DNA from: Streptomyces flavofungini
Lineage (GTDB): Bacteria > Actinomycetota > Actinomycetes > Streptomycetales > Streptomycetaceae
NCBI RefSeq assembly: GCF_030388665.1
Contig: NZ_CP128846.1
Span: 62,001-126,000, forward strand
Reading direction: 5' to 3'
Length of the DNA: 64,000 nucleotides
The notes beneath the pieces are model-generated. The model saw only the letters and a program-made list of their open reading frames with translations, ran no database searches and had not been told where the DNA came from. Positions 33,651-42,623 of this stretch are shown piece by piece (position 1 is the first letter of the stretch; each line of letters starts with the position of its first letter). The translations under genes were made by a program, and so were the position numbers.

Positions 33651-34253
33651 ATGTCACCACGACGCTCAGCGGCAGACGCGCAGGCCACCAGGGGACGGAT
33701 CCTCGGCCGCGCCGCCGAGATCGCCTCCGAGGAAGGCCTCGACGGCATCACCATCGGCCGGCTCGCCGAGGAGCTGGAGATGAGCAAGTCCGGGGTGCAC
33801 AAGCACTTCGGCACGAAGGAGACGCTGCAGATCTCCACGCTGGACAAGGCGTTCGTGGACTTCTGGCACCGGGTGGTCGAGCCCGCCCTGGCCGAGGAGC
33901 CGGGCCTGCGGCGGCTGCGCGCGGTGTGCGCCAACTCCGTGGACTACCTGGAAGCACCGCTGCTGCCCGGCGGCTGCCTGATGACCGCGGCGCTCTCCGA
34001 GTACGACGGCCGCCCGGGGCGGGTCCGGGACGCGGTGGCCGAGGTGTGGTCGCGCTGGCGGGAGCAGTTGCGGGCGGATCTCGCCGCGGCGGTGGACAAC
34101 GGCGAGCTGCCCGCCGGGTTCGACGTCGACCAGGCCCTCTTCGAGATCGTCGCCGCCGGGCTCGCACTCAACGCGGCCCTGCAGCTCCAGCACGACCCGA
34201 CGGCCGCGAGCCGGGCCCGGCGTGCGATCGAACGAGCCCTGGACCAGGTCTAG
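33651..34253 (+). CDS. TetR/AcrR family regulator
   Basis: 200 residues. The helix-turn-helix is at ITIGRLAEELEMSKSGVHKH with FGTKETLQISTL following. The C-terminal domain is helical (LRRLRAVCANSVDYLEAPLL and GGCLMTAALSEYDGRPGRV). No ribosome binding site; the mRNA would be leaderless. It overlaps its own operator at the 5' end and is divergent from the MBL hydrolase. Confidence 0.9.
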   Translation: MSPRRSAADAQATRGRILGRAAEIASEEGLDGITIGRLAEELEMSKSGVHKHFGTKETLQISTLDKAFVDFWHRVVEPALAEEPGLRRLRAVCANSVDYLEAPLLPGGCLMTAALSEYDGRPGRVRDAVAEVWSRWREQLRADLAAAVDNGELPAGFDVDQALFEIVAAGLALNAALQLQHDPTAASRARRAIERALDQV

Positions 34254-34260
34254 TCACGCA

Positions 34261-34307
34261 GAACGCCCTCGGTCGACGGACAGGACATCCGCCGAGCGAG
34301 GGCGTTC
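34261..34307 (+). terminator. Hairpin terminator after TetR
   Basis: Arms GAACGCCCTCG (34261-34271) and CGAGGGCGTTC (34297-34307), 11 bp perfect, directly after the stop, followed by a short pyrimidine-rich stretch. Confidence 0.75.
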
Positions 34308-34425
34308 CCTTGTGCTGCCGGTGAGCCGAGAAGCCGAACCATGAGCGGCCGCGCCGACTCAGCTCATGTCCGCGGGTTCCCGCCCCGCACGCCGGACACG
34401 CGAACCCGCTTTCCGGCGGGGGGTC

Positions 34426-35355
34426 CTACGGCGTGTAGACGGCGTCGCTGCCGTACAACTCCCGGGTGAACGCGGAGACATCGGCGCTGCGGTCGGCGCC
34501 GTTGAGGTTGTACGTCAGATAGACGCCGTAGCCCTCGCTGACCGTGCGGCGGGCGAGGTTCGCGGCCGTGCTCTGCGAGGTCCTGCCGATCTCGACGGCG
34601 GCGGGCGACAGCTTGGACTTGGGCAGGGCGATGCCGGGGACCTGCCAGGTGCCGTAGTACGGGTTCCAGGCGTAGTCGAACTTCGACGAGATGTCGACGC
34701 CGCCGTAGGAGAGGCGCGAGGCGGCCGGGCCGATGTTGTAGAGGCTGATGATCTTGTTCGGCATGTTCGCGCGCAGCGCCGACACCAGGTGCACGAACGA
34801 GCTGGCGTTGGGCTGGCCGGTGCCGTTGTTGCCGTACTCGGCGTACTCGTCGTCGAAGTCGATCCCGTCGAGGCCGTACTTGGTCACGGTGTCCGACAGC
34901 TGCTTCGCGAAGGCCGACGCGGCCTGCTGGGACGGGAAGTTGGCGAAACCGGCGCCCTGGTGGTTGCCGAGCACCGACAGGACGACCTTGATGCCCTTCT
35001 GCTGCAGCGGCCGTATCTGCGTGACAGCGTTGTCAAGGACGCGCTGCACGTTCTCGTTGAAGTGCAGATACGCCGCCTTCTTGGTGGTGTCGTAGTTGAT
35101 GTTCGCCGCGAAGATCACGGCGACGTCGAAGACGTTGCCGCCGCCCTTGGCGAGGGTGTACTTGCCGACGTTCAGCATGCTGTTGTCGTTCACCTCGACG
35201 TACGCCACCGAGGTCGGCCCCTGCTTCGCGGGAGCAGGAGCGGGGCCGGGGGCCGCCGCCGCGCCGGTCATGGCGGTCGTGCCGAGGGCGAGGGCCGTGA
35301 CGGCCGAGAGCGCGAGCGCGGCCGTCCGCACTCTGCTCCGTACCAGACTGAACAT
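34426..35355 (-). CDS. Endo-beta-N-acetylglucosaminidase H (GH18)
   Basis: 309 residues from the ATG at 35355. The sequence is very close to the EndoH of S. plicatus throughout: AYVEVNDNSMLNVGKYTLAK, NPYYGTWQVPGIALPKSKLS, RRTVSEGYGVYLTYNLNG. The catalytic D-x-E is in GLDGIDFDDEYAEYGNNG. A signal peptide (AALALSAVTALALGTTAMTG) and a Pro/Ala spacer precede it. It cleaves between the two core GlcNAc residues of high-mannose N-glycans outside the cell. Confidence 0.95.
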   Translation of the reverse strand: MFSLVRSRVRTAALALSAVTALALGTTAMTGAAAAPGPAPAPAKQGPTSVAYVEVNDNSMLNVGKYTLAKGGGNVFDVAVIFAANINYDTTKKAAYLHFNENVQRVLDNAVTQIRPLQQKGIKVVLSVLGNHQGAGFANFPSQQAASAFAKQLSDTVTKYGLDGIDFDDEYAEYGNNGTGQPNASSFVHLVSALRANMPNKIISLYNIGPAASRLSYGGVDISSKFDYAWNPYYGTWQVPGIALPKSKLSPAAVEIGRTSQSTAANLARRTVSEGYGVYLTYNLNGADRSADVSAFTRELYGSDAVYTP

Positions 35356-35690
35356 CGTTGATCGATCTCCCATCGCGTGAAGCGGCGCCCGACCTGTTCG
35401 AAAGCGCCGAGTGAGCCCTCCGAGTTTTCCGCTCCTGTGACCGAATCCCAAGAATCTCGCGCGAACTCTTCACGACTCTCACGCACGTCGCGTCACACCC
35501 CGACGCCCGCACCAGGGCGCCGCGCACGACTCGAACCGGAGACCTGGCTCCCGAACAGGCCAGGGCTGTGGGGCTGTTGCGCCGCACGGCCGTGCTTGCC
35601 GCACGGCCCTGCTGGCGGCGTCCATACCGCGGAACTCCCTTCTTGGCCTGTGGTCTTCATGCCGTCTGTCGATCGCGTGACGTCCAGCGG

Positions 35691-35702
35691 TATAACGTCA
35701 CA
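35691..35702 (+). promoter_or_regulatory. Putative -10 for leaderless amidohydrolase mRNA
   Basis: TATAAC at 35691-35696 ends seven bases before ATG 35703, and no ribosome binding site lies between. Confidence 0.5.
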
Positions 35703-37106
35703 ATGACCTTCCAGAACCCCTTGCGCCTCAACCGTCGCAGCCTTCTCGCCGGGGCCGGTGGTCTTTCTCTGGCCGCTGTCTCCAGGACCGCCGGTCCCGC
35801 GGCCGCCGCGCCCGAGCGGCCCGGGCAGGCCACCCTCCTGCGGGGCGCCGCGCTCGTCCTGACCATGGATCCCCGCATCGGCGAGGGGGATCTCGGCCTG
35901 CTCAAGGACGCCGATGTGCTGCTGCAGCACGGCAGGATCGCGAAGGTCGGCCGGAAGCTGGAGGCGCCGCGGGGCGCCCGGGTGCGGGACGTCTCGGGCC
36001 GCTTCGTGCTGCCGGGGTTCGTGGACATCCACAACCACCTGTGGCAGTCCAGCATCCGGGGCGGCTGCTCGGACCAGGACCTGGTCGGCTGGCTCAAGTC
36101 GTGCAACCTGTCGACGCTGCCGAAGATCGACCCCGCCGGGATGTACGCCTTCGTGCGCCTGGCGGCGCTCGACGCGCTCCAGGCGGGGGTGACCACCCTG
36201 GTCGACTGGGTGCACGCGATGCCGTACGCGTCGAGCGAGCGCTACGTGCAGGCGCTGGACGACGCGGGTCTGCGCTTCGTGTACGCCATGGCCTCCGCCA
36301 AGGGCGCGGAAGATCAGGTCCGCACGGTCAAGGAACGCCTCCTGGACCCGCTGCCGCTGGCGTCCGCCCAGGTCGCGGTGCACGCGCGCAGGGGAAGCAT
36401 CGACTCGCTGCGCGCCTCCTGGAAGCAGGCCGAGGACCTGGGGCTGATGCTCAACTCGCACGTCCTGGAGCACCGCACCGATCGCGACGAGGAACAGATC
36501 GCGGCTCTGCGCGAGGTCGGCGCCTTCGGTCCCGCCCTGTTGATGAACCACGCGGTCCACCTGAGCCGCGAGGAGATCGCCCTCGTGGGTGACCACGACG
36601 TACGGGTGGCGCACTGCCCGCTGAGCAACATGCGCCTGGCCTCAGGGGTCATGCCTCTGCCGCAACTGCACAAGGCCGGAGTCAAGATGGGCCTGGGTCA
36701 CGACGGCGGGACCAACGACACCTCCGACATGTTCGCCCTCATGAAGGCCGCTGTCGGACTCCAGCGGGCCGTGCACGAGGACCCGCAGATCCAGCCCACG
36801 CTGCCCGCCGTGCTGCGCATGGGCACCCTGGGCGGCGCCGAGGCCATCGGCATGGCCGACCAGGTGGGGTCACTGACCCCCGGCAAACGCGCCGACGTCC
36901 TCGTCCTCGACCCGGGCACCCTGAACTTCGCCCCCCGCTTCGACTGGACGAGCCAGATCGTCCTCAACGGCCAGCCGCCCAACGTCACCGACGTGTACGT
37001 CGACGGCCGACTGCGCAAGTCCGGCGGCGCCTTGGTGGGCGTGGACACCGAGAAGGTCGTCCTCGCGGCAGAACGGGCCGCGGCCCGCCTGACGTCCGCT
37101 CCCTGA
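35703..37106 (+). CDS. Exported amidohydrolase family protein
   Basis: 467 residues. A twin-arginine signal (LNRRSLLAGAGGLSLAAVSRTAG) is followed by the metal site H-x-H in PGFVDIHNHLWQ, further His at LNSHVLEH and Asp in GLGHDGGTNDTSD. The end carries GSLTPGKRADVLVLDP. It belongs to the TrzA/AtzA-like group of chlorohydrolases and deaminases, which act on cyclic amines or amino-purines. Periplasmic location via Tat suggests a folded metal cofactor. Substrate unknown. Confidence 0.85.
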   Translation: MTFQNPLRLNRRSLLAGAGGLSLAAVSRTAGPAAAAPERPGQATLLRGAALVLTMDPRIGEGDLGLLKDADVLLQHGRIAKVGRKLEAPRGARVRDVSGRFVLPGFVDIHNHLWQSSIRGGCSDQDLVGWLKSCNLSTLPKIDPAGMYAFVRLAALDALQAGVTTLVDWVHAMPYASSERYVQALDDAGLRFVYAMASAKGAEDQVRTVKERLLDPLPLASAQVAVHARRGSIDSLRASWKQAEDLGLMLNSHVLEHRTDRDEEQIAALREVGAFGPALLMNHAVHLSREEIALVGDHDVRVAHCPLSNMRLASGVMPLPQLHKAGVKMGLGHDGGTNDTSDMFALMKAAVGLQRAVHEDPQIQPTLPAVLRMGTLGGAEAIGMADQVGSLTPGKRADVLVLDPGTLNFAPRFDWTSQIVLNGQPPNVTDVYVDGRLRKSGGALVGVDTEKVVLAAERAAARLTSAP

Positions 37107-37718
37107 CCCACACCCGCGAAGGGCGTCTCCCGGCAGTGACCTGGTCGGCCTCCAGGTCAAGGCCAAGGGGCACAGGGTCGGGCAGGAGCGCGTGGTGGAC
37201 GACACGGCCGCGCGCCACACGGCCAAGGCAGGTCCGACGGGAGCGGAACCCGCGTACGGGAAAGGACCTGACCCTCCGCCAGGTGGCGGCCACGGGCTCT
37301 CTCGCTCGTCGGCACGCCGTCCCCGCCTTGAGCGTGGCGGGGACGGCGTGCTGCGGCGAGCGTCGGCGTCTTCGTCTCCGAGCCCGGCGAGTTCGGGCAC
37401 TGGAGGCACCTCGTCGGCACGGGCCGCGGTGCTCTCCTGTTCTGCGACTCCCCCAGCGGCACGTGGTCGACGGCGCCCCTCGCGCCTGAGGGCAGCTTCG
37501 CCACCGCGCACGTATCAGGGCCCCGGGAACTCGGCGCCTGGAGCCACACCGTGTGCCCGACCGGCTAGGGCCTCGGTCGCTTGCCCGCGTCCCTGGGCCG
37601 TGCGGGGTGTGGCCCGCGATCGGTTCGCGGGAGGGCGGCTTCGGGGCGAGCCGCGCGGCCGGACGGTGCCGCGGGAAAATCCCAGCGCCGCCGACGGTCA
37701 TCAGGGATGCTGGCCGCC
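37107..37718. other. 612-base degraded region
   Basis: No intact gene. From ~37365 to 37568 a plus-strand frame without start encodes GVFVSEPGEFGHWRHLVGTG, then LLFCDSPSGTWSTAPLAPEG and a TAG stop, which looks like the end of a lost gene. The 5' part has no clear coding text. Confidence 0.4.
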
Positions 37719-38465
37719 ATGGATGAGGTCAAGGTCGTCGTCGCCCATCACGAGTGCGCGACGCTGCGCGTCGGCGATGTGTTCCTGAAGGTCGACGCTC
37801 ATCAGGCACGCACCGACGTCGAGGTCGAGGCGATGGCAAGGGCGCCGATCCCGACCCCGCAGATCCTGTGGCGCAAGCCGCCCGTGCTCGCGCTGGCCGC
37901 CCTCCCGGGGACGGCTCTCGGCCGCCTCGGGGAGCCGTCGCCCGCGTCGCCGGGGGCGTGGGCCGCGGCCGGTGCCGCCATCCGCAAGCTCCACGACGCT
38001 CCACCGCCGCCGTGGCCCGGCCGCGCCGGCCGGGGACTCGACGTGTTGGAGGCGGAGCTCGACCGCGAGTGCGCGTGGCTCGTGACGAACGAGGTCCTGC
38101 CCGCCGACCTCGTCACCCGTAACCGGCAGGTCGCCGAGGCGGCTCTCCGGCCGTGGACTGCGGTGTTCACGCACGGCGACCTGCAGGTCGCCCATGTCTT
38201 CGTCGACGGCGACGAGATCACCGGCATCATCGACTGGACCGAGGCGGGCCAGGGTGATGCCCTGTACGACCTCGCCACCGTGACGCTCGGCCACGAGGAG
38301 CACCTCGGCGACATCGCCGCCGGGTACGGCGCCGACATCGACCTCGACGTCATCCGCGCGTGGTGGTCGCTGCGCAGCCTGCTCGGGGTCCGGTGGCTGG
38401 TCGAGCACGGCTTCGACCCGAACATGCCGGGCGGCGAGGTCGACGTGCTCAAAGCCTGCCTCTAG
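37719..38465 (+). CDS. Aminoglycoside phosphotransferase-like kinase
   Basis: 248 residues from the ATG at 37719 (12 bases after AGGG; ATG 37707 is too close to it). The family features are a kinase N-lobe start (ATLRVGDVFLKVDA), the catalytic loop THGDLQVAHVFVDGDEITGI with Asp, and IIDWTEAG with the metal-binding Asp. Usual catalytic Asn is replaced by His. Such proteins phosphorylate small hydroxyl or amino compounds. A role in resistance cannot be claimed from the sequence. Confidence 0.82.
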   Translation: MDEVKVVVAHHECATLRVGDVFLKVDAHQARTDVEVEAMARAPIPTPQILWRKPPVLALAALPGTALGRLGEPSPASPGAWAAAGAAIRKLHDAPPPPWPGRAGRGLDVLEAELDRECAWLVTNEVLPADLVTRNRQVAEAALRPWTAVFTHGDLQVAHVFVDGDEITGIIDWTEAGQGDALYDLATVTLGHEEHLGDIAAGYGADIDLDVIRAWWSLRSLLGVRWLVEHGFDPNMPGGEVDVLKACL

Positions 38466-38479
38466 GAGGCTGTCTCACA
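38466..38479 (+). repeat. 14-bp direct repeat GAGGCTGTCTCACA (copy 1)
   Basis: Second copy, same orientation, at 39193-39206. On the minus strand, a 32-codon reading frame upstream of copy 1 (DDWQIRAPVMAAAPSRYETL, then AQLAM) stops within the repeat, as transposase genes often do at an IS end. The frame also contains an internal stop. Confidence 0.55.
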
Positions 38480-38608
38480 TGGCAAGTTGTGCCAGCGTCT
38501 CGTAGCGGGACGGGGCGGCGGCCATGACCGGGGCTCGGATCTGCCAGTCGTCGCGGACCACCTACTGGATCTTGAGACCACGGGCAGCCCATGGCAGGCT
38601 CCTGCCGC

Positions 38609-39214
38609 ATGATCGATGAGTTCGCGAAAGCCAACCTGCACGGGAGACTGCGGCGGGACCGCGAGGCGCTGCTCTGGAAACTCGACGGCTTGTCCGAATA
38701 CGACGCCCGCCGGCCTTTGACAGTGACCGGGACCAACCTCCTCGGCCTGGTCAAACACGTGGCCACTGTCGAGGCCAGGTACTTCGGCGAGGTCTTCGAC
38801 CGCCCTTCCCCGGAACCGCTGCCCCGGTGGCAGGACTCCGACGGCAGCGATCTGTGGGCGGCCGAGGACGAGACCCGCGATCAGATCGTCGGGTTCTACC
38901 GGCGCACGTGGGAACACTCGGACGCGACGATCAGCGAGCTTCCCCTCGACGCCCCCGGCCACGTGCCGTGGTGGCCGGAGCCCAGCCCCAACACGAACCT
39001 GTTCGCCGTCGTCGTCCACGTCCTCGGCGAATCCATCCGGCATGCCGGGCACGCCGACATCCTGCGCGAGGGCCTCGACGGCCGGACCGGGGTGCGCGCC
39101 GAGAACGAGAGGCAGATCGACGAGGAGGCCCGCGCGGCCCACCGCGCGAAGATCGAGCAGGCCGCCAGGGCGGTCGCACCGGTCAAGGCTCAGAGGCTGT
39201 CTCACACGACGTGA
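38609..39214 (+). CDS. DinB-superfamily (DUF664) protein
   Basis: 201 residues from the ATG at 38609. The four-helix DinB pattern has metal-site histidines in GLVKHVATVEARYFGEV and VVHVLGESIRHAGHADIL. The fold is used in mycothiol- or bacillithiol-dependent transferases; here DUF664 members are common in Streptomyces with unknown substrates. The last residues (VKAQRLSHTT) read through the second repeat copy, so the natural C-terminus may have been replaced. Confidence 0.82.
   Translation: MIDEFAKANLHGRLRRDREALLWKLDGLSEYDARRPLTVTGTNLLGLVKHVATVEARYFGEVFDRPSPEPLPRWQDSDGSDLWAAEDETRDQIVGFYRRTWEHSDATISELPLDAPGHVPWWPEPSPNTNLFAVVVHVLGESIRHAGHADILREGLDGRTGVRAENERQIDEEARAAHRAKIEQAARAVAPVKAQRLSHTT
39193..39206 (+). 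repeat. 14-bp direct repeat GAGGCTGTCTCACA (copy 2)
   Basis: Identical to 38466-38479 and in the same orientation, lying inside the 3' end of the DinB gene. Confidence 0.6.
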
Positions 39215-39410
39215 TGTCCGTGCGGCACGCTGCCGGTCGCGGGCGCCGGTCCATCGCGAACTCTGGTGGGCGCGGCTCCCTCTGCCGGCCACACAGTGCG
39301 GGCCCCGCCGAGGGAACGGCATCGCACCGCCCCACCGTGAACCCGGCGCCAACCTCCGGTGAACTCCGTACAACCAGCTCCGCCCTTCGACGGTCACACC
39401 TCACAACGCC

Positions 39411-40907
39411 GTGTCCGTCGACCGAGTGGGGGCCTTCGTGCCACACAGCCGCCGCATCCTGACGTGCGCCGTCGCAGCCGCCGCGGCCGCCGCCGGGGCC
39501 GTGCTCCCGACCGGCGGCGCGGCCACCGCCGCGCCCCGCACCGCCACGAGCGACTTCAACGGCGACGGCTACGCGGACCTCGCCGTCGGCGTCCCGGACG
39601 GGACCGTCGGCGGCGAGGCCGAGGCCGGGTACGTGAACGTCGTCTGGGGCGGCCCGAAGGGCGTCGGCGCCCACGGAAGCATCCGGGTCACCCAGGCCAC
39701 TCCCGAGGTTCCCGGCACCCCGGAGGCGGGCGACCGGTTCGGGGCGTCCGTGGTCCTCACCGACCTCAACGGCGACGGCACCGCCGAGCTGCTCGCCGGT
39801 GCCCCCGGCGAGGACGTCACGGACCGCGGCACGGACGCGGGCACGGTCATCGTCGTCGGCGGTTCGAAGAGCGGGCCGGGTCCGGGGGCGACGGTCCTGA
39901 CCGGGCCGTCGCCGTCGGCCGCGTACGGCAAGTCCGTCGCGGCCGCCGACCTGACCGGCGGCGGCAACAAGACGATCGTGGTCGGCGGCACGGGCAAGGT
40001 CGTCGCCCGGGTCATCGTGGGCGAGGACAGCATGGTCACCACCGTCGTCGCCGCCCCCATGGGCGGGCGCGCCCCCGCCCTCGCCACCGGCGACTTCGAC
40101 AGCGACGGCGTCGTGGACCTGGCCGTGGCGTACTGGACCGCGGGCGCCCCCAGCACGCAGTCCCACGTACGCCTGTGGAAGTGGGACGCCGACCGGTCCG
40201 AGATGGCCAACTTCTGGAACACCGACAACGCCGGTGTGACCGCGCTGGCCGCGGGCGACTTCGACGGCGACGGCAACGACGACCTGGCGCTCGGCGAGTG
40301 CCGTGAGATCGCCGACGAGAACATCGACGACCCGTGCGGCCCCGAGAAGCTCGCGAAGGGCGGCGGCGTCCACGTCCACTACGGCAGCCCCGCCAGCGGC
40401 TCGTTCGGCACCCGCGCCCAGACCCTCAACCAGGACACCGCGGGCGTCCCCGGCGTGGCCGAGGACGGCGACCGCTTCGGCGCCGCCCTCGCCGTCGCCG
40501 ACGTCGACCGCGACGGCCGCGACGATCTGATCGCGGGCGCTCCCGGCGAGGCCATCGGAAGCGAAGCGGGGGCGGGCGCCGCCTGGCTGCTGCGCGGCGG
40601 CGCCCGCGGACTGCTCGACGCCCAGGGCGCGGCCTCGTCCGTCGCCTGGAACCAGGACACACCGGGTGTGCCGGGCGTCGCCGAGGCCCGTGACGCCTTC
40701 GGCGCGGCGGTCTCCGCGGGCGACCACAACGCCGACGGCGTACCGGACGTCACGGTCGGGTCCCCTGGCGAGAACGCCTCCTTGGGTGCCGCGTGGCTCC
40801 TGCCCAAGGGCTCGGCCCGCGGCGCGGCGGCCTTCTCGCCCCGCACGCTCGACCTGCCGTACCCGTCCGCGGCGCAGAAGTACGGCAAGCCGCTCAGCAG
40901 CCGCTGA
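39411..40907 (+). CDS. Secreted FG-GAP repeat protein
   Basis: 498 residues from a GTG at 39411 (GTG 39438 is possible). The signal peptide is RRILTCAVAAAAAAAGAVLP. The rest is a beta-propeller of about seven FG-GAP repeats with Ca-binding D-x-N/D-x-D-G loops (DFNGDGYADLAVGVP, DLNGDGTAELLAGAP, DFDGDGNDDLALG, DVDRDGRDDLIAGAPG). It probably binds a surface or extracellular ligand. A paralogue lies at 42624. Confidence 0.9.
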   Translation: MSVDRVGAFVPHSRRILTCAVAAAAAAAGAVLPTGGAATAAPRTATSDFNGDGYADLAVGVPDGTVGGEAEAGYVNVVWGGPKGVGAHGSIRVTQATPEVPGTPEAGDRFGASVVLTDLNGDGTAELLAGAPGEDVTDRGTDAGTVIVVGGSKSGPGPGATVLTGPSPSAAYGKSVAAADLTGGGNKTIVVGGTGKVVARVIVGEDSMVTTVVAAPMGGRAPALATGDFDSDGVVDLAVAYWTAGAPSTQSHVRLWKWDADRSEMANFWNTDNAGVTALAAGDFDGDGNDDLALGECREIADENIDDPCGPEKLAKGGGVHVHYGSPASGSFGTRAQTLNQDTAGVPGVAEDGDRFGAALAVADVDRDGRDDLIAGAPGEAIGSEAGAGAAWLLRGGARGLLDAQGAASSVAWNQDTPGVPGVAEARDAFGAAVSAGDHNADGVPDVTVGSPGENASLGAAWLLPKGSARGAAAFSPRTLDLPYPSAAQKYGKPLSSR

Positions 40908-40946
40908 GGGAGGCCTCGTGGACGCGGGGCCTCGCGGACGGGTGGG

Positions 40947-41780
40947 TCAGCGAAGTCCGGCGAAGAGGTCGTTCTCGGGCAGGGCCGTGCCGGTGGGGTC
41001 CTGGACCCGTACGAAGGTCTCCATGCCCATCAGCTCGGCGAACCTCTCCTTGCCCATCTTGAGGAAGAAGATGTTCTCGCCCTGGCTGGCGTGCGCGGCC
41101 AGGGCGTCGAACTTCTGACCGGCGAAGGCCGTGGTGTCCACCCACGTGGAGATCTCATCGTCAGGCAGGCCTATCTCGGCCATCGCGGCGGCCTCCGCGG
41201 GATCCGGCTCCGGCATGTTCTCGTCGAGCTCGCGCATGACCTCGCCGAACCGCTGCATCCCCGAGCGCGGCATCGTCGTCCAGTACACCTTCGGTGTCAG
41301 TTCGGTCAGCTCCAGCGCCGCCATCGTGATGCGGTGGGCCTGGATGTGGTCGGGGTGGCCGTAGAAGCCGTTCTCGTCGTAGGTGACGACCACGTCGGGC
41401 CGGTAGTGCCGCATGAGTTCCGCGAGTCGGGCGGCGCCTTCCCCGACGGGCGTCTGCCAGAAGGACCCGGGGGCGTCGTTGCTGGGCCAGCCCATCATCC
41501 CGGAGTCGGCGTAGTCCAGCGTCTCCAAGTCGCTGATCTTCAGGACGCCACAGCTCGACTCGAGTTCCTGACGACGTATCGAGGCGACCTCCGCCGGATC
41601 GTGTCCGGGATCGCCCGGCTTGACTCCCTCCGGCCCGTCCCCGCAACCGCCGTCGGTACACGTCACGAGAACCGTGCGGATCCCCTCGGCCGCATACCGT
41701 GCGAGGACCCCTCCGGTTCCGGTGGCCTCGTCGTCGGGGTGGGCGTGCACTGCCATGAGGGTCAACGGCCGGTCAGTCAT
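40947..41780 (-). CDS. PIG-L family deacetylase
   Basis: 277 residues from the ATG at 41780 with AGGAGG upstream. The zinc motif H-P-D-D-E is in MAVHAHPDDEATGTGG and the third ligand in FYGHPDHIQAHRITM. It belongs to the LmbE/MshB group that removes N-acetyl groups from sugars such as in mycothiol synthesis; MshB itself is not assignable here. It lies between two FG-GAP genes but is transcribed toward the first. Confidence 0.86.
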   Translation of the reverse strand: MTDRPLTLMAVHAHPDDEATGTGGVLARYAAEGIRTVLVTCTDGGCGDGPEGVKPGDPGHDPAEVASIRRQELESSCGVLKISDLETLDYADSGMMGWPSNDAPGSFWQTPVGEGAARLAELMRHYRPDVVVTYDENGFYGHPDHIQAHRITMAALELTELTPKVYWTTMPRSGMQRFGEVMRELDENMPEPDPAEAAAMAEIGLPDDEISTWVDTTAFAGQKFDALAAHASQGENIFFLKMGKERFAELMGMETFVRVQDPTGTALPENDLFAGLR

Positions 41781-42067
41781 GAAACAGTCCTCCTGCAGAA
41801 ATATGTCTCGGTCCACGCGTGCGGCGGGCATACCGCGCTCGGGGCCGGATCCCGCCGGGTGCGCGACCTCACGGTCTCCGCGTTCCCCGCGCGTGCGGCG
41901 CCGGTCCCCTGTCCGATGCAACAGTGCCGGTCGGACCGGGTGTTCCCGGTACGTCGGCTGACCACCGGGTGGGCCGGTTCAGGGCGCGGGCATCCCGTAC
42001 GTCGGGCACTTCCCGGAGGTCGACGTACGTTTCTGCCTCGTCCGTCACTACGGGCACCGGGCGGGGG

Positions 42068-42079
42068 TAGCGTTTCTGC
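42068..42079 (+). promoter_or_regulatory. Putative -10 for leaderless EF-G-like gene
   Basis: TAGCGT at 42068-42073 ends seven bases before ATG 42080, with no ribosome binding site. Confidence 0.45.
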
Positions 42080-42460
42080 ATGACGTCAGTGCCGCCCCGG
42101 TTTCCGCCGTATCCGATCCGCGGTGTGTGCGTGGCGCATCGGAAGCAGAACTGCGCGCCGCACTTCGCGGAGATCACGGTGGATTTCGAGCCCGCGGCGG
42201 ACGGCTTCGCCTTCGAGGTGGCCCGAGGCCTGGCGGTGGAGTACGAACCATCCGAGGACCTGCCACGCTTCTTCGCGGCCGCCGCGGCGGGGATCGAGGA
42301 GCAGCTGAGCTTGCCCGAGCACGGGGTCCTGACCGCCACGCGAGTGGTGCTGCGGGGTGCGCGCGCCGACAGGTTCGGATCGCACGAGCTCGCGTTCAGG
42401 ATCGCGGGCTATCTCGCTGCCCGCAAAGCGTTGGAGCGTACGCGGATGCCGCGACGCTGA
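42080..42460 (+). CDS. Stand-alone elongation factor G domain IV-like protein
   Basis: 126 residues that match EF-G domain IV: CAPHFAEITVDFEPAADGFA, EVARGLAVEYEPSE, FFAAAAAGIEEQLSLPEHGV and HELAFRIAGYLAARKALER. In EF-G this domain mimics a tRNA anticodon arm. No GTPase domain or other EF-G domain is present. It might bind the ribosome or act on translation factors, but this is unproven. Confidence 0.7.
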   Translation: MTSVPPRFPPYPIRGVCVAHRKQNCAPHFAEITVDFEPAADGFAFEVARGLAVEYEPSEDLPRFFAAAAAGIEEQLSLPEHGVLTATRVVLRGARADRFGSHELAFRIAGYLAARKALERTRMPRR

Positions 42461-42623
42461 GCGGTGCCCCTCGCGAGGGCGGGGCTTTGAGGATGCTCGT
42501 CCGGGCTGTGCCCGACTGCCCGCCCGGACGTGACGTACGTCCCTTGTCCCCGTGTACAACCTCTGGCTCCGTCCACCTGTCTCCTCTAGGTCCAGACCAC
42601 TGTTCCCAGGAGAGACCCGAAGC

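Noticed and set aside
37719..38465. Aminoglycoside resistance gene
   Set aside because: Only the kinase fold is visible. Similar Streptomyces proteins phosphorylate other compounds.
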